Below are positions 45,424-55,278 of a DNA stretch of 64,000 nt, piece after piece (position 1 is the stretch's first letter; each line of letters starts with the position of its first letter). Source of the stretch: MFD04580-c1 sp963702995. Its GTDB lineage: Bacteria; Planctomycetota; Phycisphaerae; Tepidisphaerales; Tepidisphaeraceae. Below the pieces are notes generated by a model. The model was not told the origin of the DNA. It made no database searches and saw nothing but the letters and a program-made list of their open reading frames with translations. The position numbers and the translations under genes were made by a program. Location of the stretch: positions 1,550,001 through 1,614,000 of the forward strand of contig OY969783.1 of NCBI GenBank assembly GCA_963702995.1, given 5' to 3'.

Positions 45424-46167
45424 CTATTTTGCGAGATCGAGCGAGCTGGACGATCGCATGAACGCATCGCTCGCGCTGGTCGGCTGGGGTGTCAGATAGA
45501 CGCGGATCGGGAAATCGGCCTCATACGCGCTTCCCTCCTCAGGCGTCGCGACGACTCGGATGTTCCAGTGGATCAGGGGGGACCCGTCAAAGTTCAAAGG
45601 AGAGCTGGCCGGATGCCCTGGCGGCAACGTGAAGGTGGTCGTATTCCAACGGGGCCGCCCAGCAGCGGCTGTTGGAGTGCCGGGCGCGCGGGCGACGTTC
45701 GCCCACTTTTCCAGCAGTGCGACGTTGCGGCCGCCTTCCTTCGGCGCGCCCGGAGGGGCGGCGCCGCGGATCGTCTCCAGGCATTGCAGCCCGATTCGCA
45801 ACGCTTTGATGTTGCCGGTGTTGGGCCCTTTCTGACGGACCTTCAGCCGAAACGACTGTCCGACCACGAACTCCCGGCAGTCCACCGTAAAGTGGGTGTC
45901 GCTCAAGACCCGGGCTCGAAGCAAGAGCCGAAGGGCGTAGACGAGCGGCACCAGGCCAGCCAGCAACCCCACACCGAAGACGTAGCCGCGCCAGGCATGC
46001 CCGCCCCTTTGGAAGATCAGCAGGAAGAGGAACAGCGCCTCCCAGGCGCCGCCGGCAATGAGGGCGGGTCGGACGCGTGCCGCGGGGTCGAACGCCGGAC
46101 GAAGGTCGAACCATTCCTTGTCGCCCGAAGGGTGGATCGCGCCCACGCCAGGTGCCTGTTCGGCCAT
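45424..46167 (-). CDS. two-helix membrane protein of unknown function
   Basis: The 247-residue protein starts MAEQAPGVGAIHPSGDKEWF. Two close transmembrane helices lie at about 33-52 and 60-85, and a beta-rich soluble domain follows (DTHFTVDCREFVVGQSFRLK, then HWNIRVVATPEEGSAYEADF). I recognise no named domain, although the C-terminal pattern resembles arrestin-like beta-sandwich folds seen in other bacterial membrane proteins. It is separated by 219 bp of featureless sequence from the glycan cluster. Confidence 0.75.
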   Translation of the reverse strand: MAEQAPGVGAIHPSGDKEWFDLRPAFDPAARVRPALIAGGAWEALFLFLLIFQRGGHAWRGYVFGVGLLAGLVPLVYALRLLLRARVLSDTHFTVDCREFVVGQSFRLKVRQKGPNTGNIKALRIGLQCLETIRGAAPPGAPKEGGRNVALLEKWANVARAPGTPTAAAGRPRWNTTTFTLPPGHPASSPLNFDGSPLIHWNIRVVATPEEGSAYEADFPIRVYLTPQPTSASDAFMRSSSSLDLAK

Positions 46168-46342
46168 GCCGCAATTCTGATAGCCCCGGCCTCCCCCGGC
46201 AAGGGGGCCGCACTGACTTTCGTCGCCTTACCACGGACCGGGAAGCGACTGGTTGCGACGGGGCCGGGATCGGCCGCGGCCTACGCGTTTCATGAAGGCC
46301 GCGCCGTTGTCATAACGGCGGTCCGGAGGCCATAATGCGCGA

Positions 46343-49030
46343 ATGGCGAAGCGCGGCATGAAGGCGACGGACGCAGACGGGTTGGTCGAGGCGCAAGCCG
46401 GAGTCGCCGACCCCACCCCGGCGCAGGGTGAGTCGGCCGCCATGGCCTCCGCGCCGCAGTTGCCGCCGCAATCGCCTGCTCCAACGCCGGCGCCGCAGCC
46501 GCTCCCCATCCCCGTCACGCACGATCAGTCGCCGGATGCGCCGGTCGCGGTTCGCGGTTCGGCGGATGCGGCGTTCCCCGCCGCCCCGCGGCCGCTCACC
46601 GCCGCCGCCGGATCGGGCGCGGGCGCGGTGCGCCGGGGATAACGCCGGCCCCCGCCCCGGGGCCGGGCGGCTCGACCAGCTCGGCGTGGATGCCGGGGTC
46701 CGGGTCGAGCCCCGTCGCGATGCCGCCGCCGGCCCGGTTCGTGCCCTCCACGCCCGGGCCCTGCAACGCGCCCAACCGTTCGCCCGGGTACTCGGGCACG
46801 CCCGTGTCAAGCTTCGCCCAGACCGCGCCCCCGCCGCCTGCGAGCGCGCCGCAGCCGCCAGTCCCCTCGGCGCCGCTGCCATCGACCTGGTCCGCCTCGT
46901 TGCCGCCGATCCCCCCGCCTTCGGCGCGGGCCGAGGCGCAGGTGGCTCCTCCGCCGCCTCCGCCCCAGCCGCCGACCCCGCCATCGCCCCAGCCCGCGAC
47001 GAACATTGCGGCCCTGGTGCCGCCCCCCCGCGCCGATTCGCCCGCTCCGGCGGCGCCAGCGCCCGCCCCGGCGCGCCGGATGGCGCCAACGCCTTCGGCT
47101 GGATCGCCTGTCCCGCGGCCCGAGGTCGCGCCGATTCGCCCGCCCGCCCCGGGGGCCGGCGCGGGAGCGGGCAAGCTCCTGACGCCAACGGCCGCCAGCG
47201 GGCCGGCGCCGGCGGCCGTGCCGCAGCCGCCGCTGCTCTTCGAAGTCGCATGGGAAGTCTGCTGGCAGCTTGGCGGCATCTATACGGTGCTGAAGACCAA
47301 GGCCGCGTGCATGCTCGAGAAATGGGGCGATCGCTACTGCCTCATCGGGCCCTACAACCCGAACACGGCCGCCGTCGAGTTTGAAGAGCAGCCCACGTAC
47401 GGCTCGATCCGCGACACGATGCAGCGGCTGCGCGACGCGGGCATCCCGTGCTACTTCGGCCGCTGGCTGATCCAGGGCCGCCCGCGCGTCATCCTGATCG
47501 ACTACCGCGCCCGCATGGGGTCCCTCGCCACCGACAAGTACCTCATGTGGCAGGACCACAACATTTCCCTGCCCGATGACCATGAGGTCAACGAGGTGGT
47601 CGCGTTCGGGTTCGCGGTGACGGAGTTCTTCCGCAACTTCACGAACGTGGTGAAGGACCGGGCCGTACTCGCCCACTTCCATGAGTGGATGGGCGGCGTC
47701 GCCGTGCCGCGGATCGCCCATCTGCGGATCCCGGTGGCGACGATCTTCACGACGCACGCGACGCTCCTCGGCCGCTATCTCGCCAGCGACAACCCGTACT
47801 TTTACGACCACCTCGGCTTCCTCAACGCCGACGCCGAGGCCGCTCGCTACAACATCTACCCGCGCTTCGCGATCGAGCGGGCGGCCGCCCACTCCTGCAC
47901 GGTCTTTACAACCGTCAGCGAGGTGACCAACGCCGAGGCGGAGAAACTCCTGGGCCGCACCGCCGATGTCATCCTGCCGAACGGGCTGAACATCCACCGC
48001 TTCGCCGCGCCGCACGAATTCCAGCACCTGCACGCGAAGTTTAAGGAGCGGATCCACTCCTTCGTGATGGGGCACTTTTTCCCCACGTACACGTTCGACC
48101 TCGACAACACGATCTATCTCTTCACCAGCGGCCGCTACGAGTACCGCAACAAGGGGATGGACCTGTTCATCGAGGCGATGCACCGGCTCAACTGGCGGCT
48201 GAAGGGGATCCCCGGCGCGCCGACCGTCGTCTGTTTCATCATCACCCGCGCAGACGCGTAACATCAACGTAGGCGTCCTGCACAACCAGTCGATGTACGA
48301 CGACCTGCGGAACACCTGCCTGGAGCTGCAGCAGCAGATGGGCCAGCGGCTCTTCACCAGCGCCGCCCAGGGCCGCCTGCCGACGTATAACGAGTTGCTG
48401 CCCGAGGATTCGCAGGTCCGCCTCAAACGCGCATTGCACGCGTGGCGAAGCCACCGCCAGCCGCTGATCGTCACGCACGACCTGATTGACGACGCGAACG
48501 ACCCGATCCTCAAGCACCTGCGCCACCGGGCGCTGTTCAACGCGGCCGACGATCCGGTCAAGATGATTTTTCACCCCGATTTCGTCTCCTCCACCAGCCC
48601 GACGATCAGCCTCGATTACGAGCAGTTCGTGCGCGGCTGCCACATGGGGATCTTCCCCAGCTACTACGAGCCCTGGGGCTACACCCCGATGGAATGCGTG
48701 GCGCTCGGCCTGCCGGCCGTGACGACCGACCTCAGCGGCTTCGGCGCTTATGTCGAGCGACACGTCCCCAACCACAACGAGCAGGGGATCGTCGTCCTCC
48801 CCCGCCGCGAGCGCAGCTTCGAGCAGACGACCGACGCCCTGGTTGATTACCTCATGAGCTTCCTGCAGATGAGCCGCCGCCAGCGGATCGAGCTGCGCAA
48901 CCGCGTCGAGCGGCTGGGGGAAGTGTTCGACTGGTCAAACCTCGTCCGCCACTATGACGAGGCCCACAACCTCGCGCTGGAGCGCATCGGCGCGAAGCGC
49001 GTCGGATCGGTTGACGTCCGGATCATCTGA
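46343..49030 (+). CDS. eukaryote-type glycogen synthase (GT3) with long Pro-rich N-terminus (two frameshifts)
   Basis: About 300 Pro/Ala-rich residues precede the enzyme (frame change near 46620). The catalytic part opens EVAWEVCWQLGGIYTVLKTK and continues WGDRYCLIGPYNPN, AHFHEWMGGVAVPRI, TTHATLLGRYLAS and FTTVSEVTNAEAEKLLGR. Near 48255 the frame changes (CFIITRA to NINVGVLHNQ). YEPWGYTPME is the GT3 E-x7-E catalytic motif. SRRQRIELRNRVERLGEVFD matches the arginine helix by which eukaryotic synthases sense glucose-6-phosphate. These are PF05693 features, unlike the usual bacterial GlgA. UDP-glucose is the expected donor. About 895 residues. Confidence 0.88.
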
Positions 49031-49072
49031 GCGCCGACCGACATCGCCACACGTCGCGGAGGAGGAACATCC

Positions 49073-50415
49073 ATGAACGTCCAGAATCGGTCGTTTCGGT
49101 GGCGCCCGATCGCCTTTTTGTTCGCTCTGACGCTGCTCGCCTCCGCCCTGCTTGGTTCCGCCGCCCACGCTGAACCCACCAGCCCGGAATCGCTCAAATT
49201 TGATTTCGGCGTCAGCGAAGGCGCCGCCGATGGGTTCGTCAAAGTCACTCCGGCCGACGCTTATTCGGCAAAGGCCGGGTTCGGATTCGACCTGGGCCTC
49301 AAGCCGGAAGCTGTCGATCGCGGAGCGGCCGCCGGCGGGGCCAAGCGGGACTTCGTGACCGCCGATCACCCTTTCTACTTTTCGGCGGCCGTGCCGGAAG
49401 GGAACTACGACGTCACGGTGACCCTGGGCGACGCGGCCGGCGAATCGACGACCACCGTCAAGGCCGAGTCGCGGCGGCTCATGCTGGAGAACATCCACAC
49501 CGCCAAGGGGCAGGTCGTTCAGCGCGCCTTTACCGTCAATGTGCGGACGCCGAAGATCGCGGGCGGCGCGCAGGTCAAGCTTAAGTTGCGCGAGAACGAC
49601 TCCCTCCTCTGGGACGAAAAGCTCACGCTCGAATTCTCAGGCTCGCGGCCGTGCGTCGGAGCGGTGGAGATCCGTCGCAACGACGCGGCCGTCACGGTTT
49701 TGGTCGCCGGCGACTCCACCGTCACCGATCAAGCGCGCGAGCCTTACAATAGCTGGGGGCAGATGCTCCCGCGATTCTTCAAGCCCGGCGTTGCGATCGC
49801 CAATCACGCCGAATCGGGCGAGTCGCTGCGCAGTTTTGAGGGGGCCGGCCGCACGGCCAAAGTCCTCGCCTCGATCAAGCCGGGCGACTTCCTGTTCATC
49901 CAGTTCGGGCACAATGACCAGAAGGACAAGCGCCCGGCGCCGGAGCGTTTACGACCTACACCGAGTCCCTGAAGCAGTTTGCCGACGCGGCGCACCAGCG
50001 CGGGGCGACCGTGGTGTTCATCACTCCCGTCAGCCGCCGCAGCTTTGGCGAGGGGGGGAAGATCGTGAACAACCTGGGCGACTACCCCGAGGCCGTCCGC
50101 CGCGTCGCGGCCGACGAGAAGGCCCCCCTGATCGACCTGAACCTCATGAGCCAAGCCTTCTACGAGGCAATGGGCCCGGACGTCTCGAAGAAAGCTTTCG
50201 CTCCCGGCGACAACACCCATCACAACAACTACGGCAGCTACGAACTTGCCCGCTGCATCGTCGAAGGGATCCGCGCGGCGAAGATCGAAGGGTTGACGAA
50301 GTACCTCGCCGACGACGCAGCGCCCTTCGACCCGGCACGCCCGGACTCCATCGAGGCGTTCGCCGTCCCCGCCAGCCCGACGCAGGCCGCGACGCCCAAG
50401 CCGGAGGGGAACTGA
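49073..50415 (+). CDS. secreted SGNH/GDSL esterase, rhamnogalacturonan acetylesterase-like (frameshifted)
   Basis: A Sec signal ends near AAHAEPT. Residues about 40-190 form a beta-sandwich (KFDFGVSEGAADGFVKVTPA, YDVTVTLGDAAG), often seen before family CE12 domains. The esterase has VLVAGDSTVTDQ (catalytic Ser), NHAESGES, IQFGHNDQKD and HHNNYGSYELA (His). The break is near 49940-49955, after DKRP; the next frame reads FTTYTESLKQFADAAHQRGA (1343 nt = 3n+2). It deacetylates plant-type pectic polysaccharide in this family. Confidence 0.88.
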
Positions 50416-50427
50416 TCGCGGAAGAAG

Positions 50428-50558
50428 AAAACCCGAAGCACGAAATCCGAAGGAACGAAGACAACACGATCAGGAAGAAAGCTCAAAACGGCAGCGTTTT
50501 GAGCTTTCTTTGTTCTTCTTGCTTCCGCTTCAGTCGGCCTCCGCGCTTCGGGTTTTGA
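50428..50558. repeat. family D inverted repeat
   Basis: aaaacccgaagcacgaaatc and gcgcttcgggtttt are the arms. The centre has its own hairpin, gctcaaaacg/cgttttgagc, which could terminate the esterase transcript and that of the convergent HbpS-like gene. Confidence 0.75.
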
Positions 50559-50560
50559 GC

Positions 50561-50977
50561 TTACCTTCCCAGAGCGGCCGCTCCCGCTTCGGATACGGCC
50601 TGGTCCTGTTTCCCGGTGCCGCCACTGACACCGATCGCACCGACGACGACGCCGTTCTGCTTCAGCGGGACGCCGCCGGCGAAGATCATCACCTTGCCGT
50701 CGTTGGAGGCGTGGATCCCGAAGAACTGGTCGCCCGACTGGCTGTACTTGGCCAGGTCCCCCGTCTCGATGTCGAACGCGCGGGCCGTCCAAGCCTTCTT
50801 GATGGAGATGTCCACGCTCCCGAGCCACGCGTTGGCCATCCGAGCGAAGGCGAGCAGGTGACCGCCCGCGCAGGCCACGGCGATGTTCATCGGCTGGCCA
50901 ATCTCCTGGGCCTTCTTCTCAGCGGCCGCGATGATCATTCTCGCCTCTTCGAGCGTGACGGAAGCGTGACTGTTCAT
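50561..50977 (-). CDS. GlcG/HbpS-like protein (DUF336)
   Basis: The 138-residue protein shows the family blocks LEEARMIIAAAEKKAQEIGQ, AVACAGGHLLAFARM, SIKKAWTARAFD, FAGGVPLKQNGVVVGAIGVS and QAVSEAGAAAL. It has no signal peptide. HbpS from Streptomyces binds haem and modulates a two-component system; other members sit with aldehyde or glycolate metabolism genes. The specific ligand here is unknown. Confidence 0.9.
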   Translation of the reverse strand: MNSHASVTLEEARMIIAAAEKKAQEIGQPMNIAVACAGGHLLAFARMANAWLGSVDISIKKAWTARAFDIETGDLAKYSQSGDQFFGIHASNDGKVMIFAGGVPLKQNGVVVGAIGVSGGTGKQDQAVSEAGAAALGR

Positions 50978-51120
50978 GGTCTTGGTTCTCCTGTGGGTCT
51001 GATCGGCGTCGTGGTGAAAAAGCGTTGCCGTTCGGCCTCGCTCCGCCGCCGATCATCGCGGGCCGGTGCCCTCTGAGCAACGCGCATCGCTCCGGGCCGT
51101 GCCGCCGAAGGACGCCCCGC

Positions 51121-51545
51121 GGCTGGGCGGCCCAACCACTCCCTCCCGGTCGCGGCTCGCCAGACGCCGCGCGGGCTACCCAACGAGCCGCGCCCGTGAG
51201 GAAGCGGTCCCCGACCGCTCCGGCATCGGCCGCGTGGCCGACGGACGCCCCGCGACTGGTCAGCCCAACCGCTCCCTCACGGCCGCGCGGGCCAACCACG
51301 AGCCGCGCCCGTGAGGAAGCGGTCCCCGACCGCTCCGGCATCGGCCCCGTCGCCGACGGACGATCCGCGACGGATCAGCCCAACCGCTCCCTCACGGTCG
51401 CGGCTCGCAGGAGGCCGCGCGGGCCACCCACGAGCCGCGCCCGTGAGGAAGCGGTCCCCGACCGCTCCGGCATCGGCCGCGTGGCCGACGGACGCACCGC
51501 GACTGGTCAGCCCGACCGCTCCCTCACGGTTGCGGCTCGTGGGGC
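51121..51545. repeat. family A palindromic repeat, second cluster
   Basis: gagccgcgcccgtgaggaag recurs at 51185, 51300 and 51432 (spacings 115 and 132), each followed by ggtccccgaccgctccggca and closed by an inverted aaccgctccctcacggccgc-type arm ending in gcggctcg. A left half copy lies at 51128-51165. The outer arms match the 5.5-kb cluster while the inner part differs. The gap of about 610 bp from 50978 to 51589 holds nothing else convincing. Confidence 0.88.
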
Positions 51546-51589
51546 GCCGTGCGGGCAACGGGCGCTTGGCGACCCGACGTTCGGAGCGG

Positions 51590-52729
51590 TCACGCGAGCA
51601 ACTCGTAGAGGCCCCGGCCGAGGGCGGCCGCCAGGAGCGGGGGGACGGCGTTGCCGATCTGGGCGTACTGGGAGCTTTTCGTTCCGGAAAATCGCGTCGC
51701 CGGCGGGAAGGTCTGGATCGCTGCGGATTCTTCCAGCGTCAGGCGACGGGCCCCCTCCAGACGTCCGACACGCGGCTTGCCGCCGCGCCGCAGGTGAGCG
51801 TGGTACGCGGGCACACGATTGAGCGTGTCGATGAAATGCGTCTTGTTGCCGCCGGCCGAGGCGAGGATCGTGTGGCACGGCGCTGACAGATCGATCGGGC
51901 GGCCGCCGCCGTTGAAGAGCAGCCCATCGTAGGGGCTGGGCCGCAAATCGGGTTTCTTCGCATAGATGACGTGCGACCCGCCGGCTTCTCCGCACGTGTC
52001 GCCCAAGCCGAGAACCGCCCCCGCCGGCACGAACGGCCGAGCGAATCCGGGCCCGTGAGTGGCCGCCGGGAACGCATAGCGGCCGCCGCTTCGCAAACCG
52101 ACGACAAACCCGCGGCGACGCTTTTGCGGCACGCCGAACGCGGCCGCATTCAGCACCGCCACCGAGAGCGAGTACCCCAACCCCGCCAGTTGCCGGAGCA
52201 CCGCGCTGAGGTAGTGTTGATGCGTCGCGCCAAACAGAGCCGGGACGTTCTCCATCAGAAACGCACGCGGCCGCGCCTCGGCGACGGCGCGGATGAACTG
52301 CGGGATCATGTCGCGATCGTCGTCCCCCGCCAGCCCCTTCCCGCCCGACGAGAATGGCTGACAGGGCGGCCCGCCGACAACAAGGTCAACGCCGTGGTAG
52401 GGCCGAAAGTCGAACAGCTCCACCGGCCGCGGCTCGATCGTCGCGGCGGGGAAGAGGCTCGAATATGTGGCACATGCGTCATCGCCGCGCTCGACGGCGA
52501 CGACCGGGCGAAACCCGGCGGCCTCAAGCCCCAGCGTCAACCCGCCGGCGCCGCAGAAGAGGTCGAGGGTGGAAAGCGATCTGTGAACCGTCCGCGTCGA
52601 GGCGCCGCCGGCTTCCCTTGATGTGGTGACGTTCTCGTGGCTGATCGCTTGGAGGGCAGGCATAAGGTTGAGGAAGCCGATCGCGCCAGCCGCCGCCGGC
52701 GCGCGAATTGTAGCGGGAGGATCGCTCAT
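51590..52729 (-). CDS. dcm: DNA (cytosine-5-)-methyltransferase
   Basis: Motif I is STLDLFCGAGGLTLGLEAAG, motif IV VVGGPPCQPFSSGG (catalytic Cys), motif VI FLMENVPALF, motif VIII GVPQKRRRGFVVGL, and motif X SQYAQIGNAVPPLLAAALG. The target-recognition region (about 240-300) contains PYDGLLFNGGGRPI. The enzyme methylates cytosine C5 at an unknown sequence. ATG 52729 (MSDPPATIR) overlaps the divergent vsr start; ATG 52663 (MPALQAIS), nearer the domain, is a credible alternative. No restriction enzyme gene is adjacent. Confidence 0.93.
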   Translation of the reverse strand: MSDPPATIRAPAAAGAIGFLNLMPALQAISHENVTTSREAGGASTRTVHRSLSTLDLFCGAGGLTLGLEAAGFRPVVAVERGDDACATYSSLFPAATIEPRPVELFDFRPYHGVDLVVGGPPCQPFSSGGKGLAGDDDRDMIPQFIRAVAEARPRAFLMENVPALFGATHQHYLSAVLRQLAGLGYSLSVAVLNAAAFGVPQKRRRGFVVGLRSGGRYAFPAATHGPGFARPFVPAGAVLGLGDTCGEAGGSHVIYAKKPDLRPSPYDGLLFNGGGRPIDLSAPCHTILASAGGNKTHFIDTLNRVPAYHAHLRRGGKPRVGRLEGARRLTLEESAAIQTFPPATRFSGTKSSQYAQIGNAVPPLLAAALGRGLYELLA

Positions 52730-53240
52730 GCCGAAACACGCCCCCACAACCCGATCGAAGCCGCCGAGCGGCCGCGGCGTTCGGTGGGATGAGGCGTGGA
52801 CGGCGGACGTGTCGGCGCAGCAGAGCCGGCGGATGGCGCGGATTCGAGGGAAGCACACCACCCCCGAGCGGGTTGTCCGCGGGATTGTTCACCGGCTGGG
52901 CGGCCGCTATTCCCTGCACCGCCGCGACCTCCCGGGCCGCCCGGACCTCACGCTCGCCCGTCATGGGAAGGTGATCGACGTCCGCGGCTGCTATTGGCAC
53001 GCCCACGCGTGCCAGCGGCACAGGCGACGGACCGTGCGTCCGGAGTATTGGGGCCCCGAGCTGGCGCGCAATGTGGAGCGCGATGGCCAGAATCTCCGCC
53101 GCCTTCGTCGGATGGGGTGGAAGGTGCTGGTGGTCTGGGAGTGCGAAACGGCGGACGTCGCCCGCCTGACTCGGCGGCTGGCGCGTTTCCTCGCTGCGGC
53201 GCCCGGCGCGGCCGCCGCGGAGGCCCGATGCGTCAGATAG
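52728..53240 (+). CDS. vsr: very short patch repair (Vsr) endonuclease
   Basis: ATG 52728 has gggagg 7 bases upstream. The 170-residue protein shows QSRRMARIRGKHTTPERVVR, GRYSLHRRDLPGRPDLTLAR (catalytic Asp), VIDVRGCYWHAHACQRH (the GCFWHxHxC zinc motif), EYWGPELARNVERD and GWKVLVVWECETAD. Vsr nicks T:G mismatches arising from 5-methylcytosine deamination, so its divergent pairing with the methyltransferase is functional. The C-terminus is Ala/Arg-rich. Confidence 0.93.
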   Translation: MPKHAPTTRSKPPSGRGVRWDEAWTADVSAQQSRRMARIRGKHTTPERVVRGIVHRLGGRYSLHRRDLPGRPDLTLARHGKVIDVRGCYWHAHACQRHRRRTVRPEYWGPELARNVERDGQNLRRLRRMGWKVLVVWECETADVARLTRRLARFLAAAPGAAAAEARCVR

Positions 53241-53294
53241 TTGCCGTCGTTCGTGGGTGTGGCCAATTCTGTTGGCCTTCCTGACCTCTGATGT

Positions 53295-53358
53295 TGGGAA
53301 CGCGGACGCCCTCGTGGGCTCGAGGCGAGAGGCCGACGGGGACGTCGGCGTCCCCAGG
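53295..53358. repeat. family B inverted repeat, third copy
   Basis: tgggaacgcggacgccctcg and aggccgacggggacgtcggc (continuing gtcccca) are the arms around ggctcgaggcg. It occupies the gap of 261 bp between vsr and the next gene. Confidence 0.75.
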
Positions 53359-53501
53359 ACGTGCCCGGGCCCATTTCTGTGCGGGCTGGCGGCTTGCCAA
53401 AATGGACGGCCACACCCACCTGCGTCGGCCGCAAAGTTTTCCTTGCCTGGAGGCGTGTTGTCGCTGAAGATCGCGGGACCAGTCAATCAGGGAGGTTCGT
53501 G

Positions 53502-54461
53502 ATGACATCACCCTCAGGGCCGGGCGCTCCACTCCAGTACGGGCTCAGCGGACAACCCGGCCAAGGGCCGTTCTATAAGCATTCGGGCGCGGTCACCCTT
53601 CACGGCGCGGGGCTCGCCGGCGCGGTCGGCATCGTGGCCGCGATCGTCCTCGGGTCCATCTACGCCTACGCCGATCTGTACATCCCGATCATCTACCTCA
53701 ACCTGCTGCTCAGCGCGGGCTTCGGCGCGGGGGTCGGGGCGATCGCGGCGCTGGTCATGCGGTGGGGCAAGGTGCGGAACGTCCCGGTCGCGCTGGCGAT
53801 CGTCGGCGTCCTGACGGTGGCGGCCTATTTCGTCTCCTGGGTGGTCTGGATCTGCGCCGTCCTCGACCGATTCTCCGACCAGCCGCGGCCCTTCAGCCAG
53901 GTTGATCTGGCGCTGCACCCCGGCATGCTCTTGCGGACGATCCTGGCGATCAACGAGATCGGTACGTGGTCGATGGGGCACAGCTACTCCAGCACGTCAT
54001 CGGGCAAAGAGAACGTCAGCGGGGTCATGCTCTGGCTGGCTTGGGCGGGCGAGGCGGTGTTGATCTTCGGCGCATCGCTGAAGGTGACGCAGTGGCTCGT
54101 CAGCGACCTCCCGTTTTGCGAAAGGTGCCAGGCGTGGTGTACGCCGGCCCTTGATGTCGCCCGTTTTGGCCCGGCCGCCCGGCCGGAAATGTTGCGGCGG
54201 ATGGTCGCGCACGATTTTGACTGGCTCTATAGCCTGGGTCGCCCGCAGGCCGGTCGCTGGGTGAGCATCTCCCACCAGGCCTGCCTGACCTGCGGCGAGC
54301 TGCACACCCTTACCGTCAAGGACGCCAGCCGGACCGTGGACAAAAAAGGGCGCGAGAAGAAAGCCGAAAAAGTGGTGGCGAACAAGCTGCTGGTCACCGC
54401 GGCCGAGGTCGAGCGCGTCAAGGCTCTGGCGCAAGCCATCCAGCAGCCGGCCCAGGCGTGA
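53502..54461 (+). CDS. four-helix membrane protein with a cytoplasmic Cys-rich domain
   Basis: ggaggt precedes the ATG. The 319-residue protein has a Gly/Pro-rich N-terminus and hydrophobic helices at about 33-53, 58-80, 88-112 and 165-185. A domain follows with CERCQAWCTP and HQACLTCGELHTLTV, which could bind zinc through CxxC pairs. A charged helix (KKGREKKAEKVVANKLLVTA) and an Ala/Gln tail end it. No known family is recognised. Confidence 0.7.
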   Translation: MTSPSGPGAPLQYGLSGQPGQGPFYKHSGAVTLHGAGLAGAVGIVAAIVLGSIYAYADLYIPIIYLNLLLSAGFGAGVGAIAALVMRWGKVRNVPVALAIVGVLTVAAYFVSWVVWICAVLDRFSDQPRPFSQVDLALHPGMLLRTILAINEIGTWSMGHSYSSTSSGKENVSGVMLWLAWAGEAVLIFGASLKVTQWLVSDLPFCERCQAWCTPALDVARFGPAARPEMLRRMVAHDFDWLYSLGRPQAGRWVSISHQACLTCGELHTLTVKDASRTVDKKGREKKAEKVVANKLLVTAAEVERVKALAQAIQQPAQA

Positions 54462-54471
54462 GCGGCCGCGA

Positions 54472-55278
54472 TCAGATCGCCCGGACCGGCATGCCGTAAG
54501 TTGACGCCGGCAGCGGTGGAAGATTCATCAGGAACGTTTCGCCCGCCCCTTTGAGGTAGAGGAACTGCCCTTCGATCTTTCGCGGCCGCAGCGTCTTCGT
54601 CGCGATGACGAGCCAGATCAGTCCGGAAACGAGGAGCAACAGGCCAACCGCCGCGCCGACGGACCAGTCATCGACGATCGCGACACCGAAGGGGATGAGC
54701 GACAGCCCCATCAGCGTGCAGGCTCCGAGCACCCCGTTGCGCTTGGACCGGCGATGGGCCGCACAGAGGGCGAAGCTGGCCGACCCCTGCTTGCGGATGC
54801 ACAGGGCGACGATCGCATAGATGACGGGGCTGAAGGCGAGTGCGAACAGGCCGGGGTGGTGCCACCAGAACTTTTTCATCTTAGAGGGCCCGACGGCCGC
54901 CCCGCCGCATTTCACGCAGCAGTAAGGAAGGGTCGCGCCGCTATGGGCGACGATCGTGTCCCCATCCCGCCAGACGCCGGGCGTGTAGATCGACCAGCCA
55001 CCGAGATGGGCATATTGCAGCGTCGGCGCGGGCCCGGCAAATGGCGGCGCGCCGTCAGGCGCCGCGCCCGCCAGGGGGATGTTCGCCGGGGCGGCCGCCG
55101 CCCAGCCAGCGCCGGCATGGACGAACGGCGCCGCCGCCGGCATGGACGTCGGCAGGTCGAAGGCCCGCCCACACGAGAGACAGGTCGTCTGTTGCCCGCC
55201 GTATTGGGCGACGTATTCCGGCGTCAACTGATATCCGCTGCCACAGTGAGGGCAGGCAAAATTCGCGTCGTTTGACAT
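54472..55278 (-). CDS. zinc-ribbon membrane protein
   Basis: The 268-residue protein opens with a CxxC zinc ribbon, FACPHCGSGYQL then TCLSCGRAFDLP (MJ0042-like), followed by an Ala/Pro linker. A second cysteine cluster (YCCVKCGG) precedes two helices (about 145-160 and 185-235), and a C-terminal strand region follows. Such modular proteins are common in planctomycetes and uncharacterised. The gene is convergent with the preceding one (10-bp gap). Confidence 0.72.
   Translation of the reverse strand: MSNDANFACPHCGSGYQLTPEYVAQYGGQQTTCLSCGRAFDLPTSMPAAAPFVHAGAGWAAAAPANIPLAGAAPDGAPPFAGPAPTLQYAHLGGWSIYTPGVWRDGDTIVAHSGATLPYCCVKCGGAAVGPSKMKKFWWHHPGLFALAFSPVIYAIVALCIRKQGSASFALCAAHRRSKRNGVLGACTLMGLSLIPFGVAIVDDWSVGAAVGLLLLVSGLIWLVIATKTLRPRKIEGQFLYLKGAGETFLMNLPPLPASTYGMPVRAI

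Noticed and set aside
51121..51545. CRISPR array or mobile element
   Set aside because: Spacing is irregular and units are mutually similar throughout. No transposase or integrase is encoded nearby.
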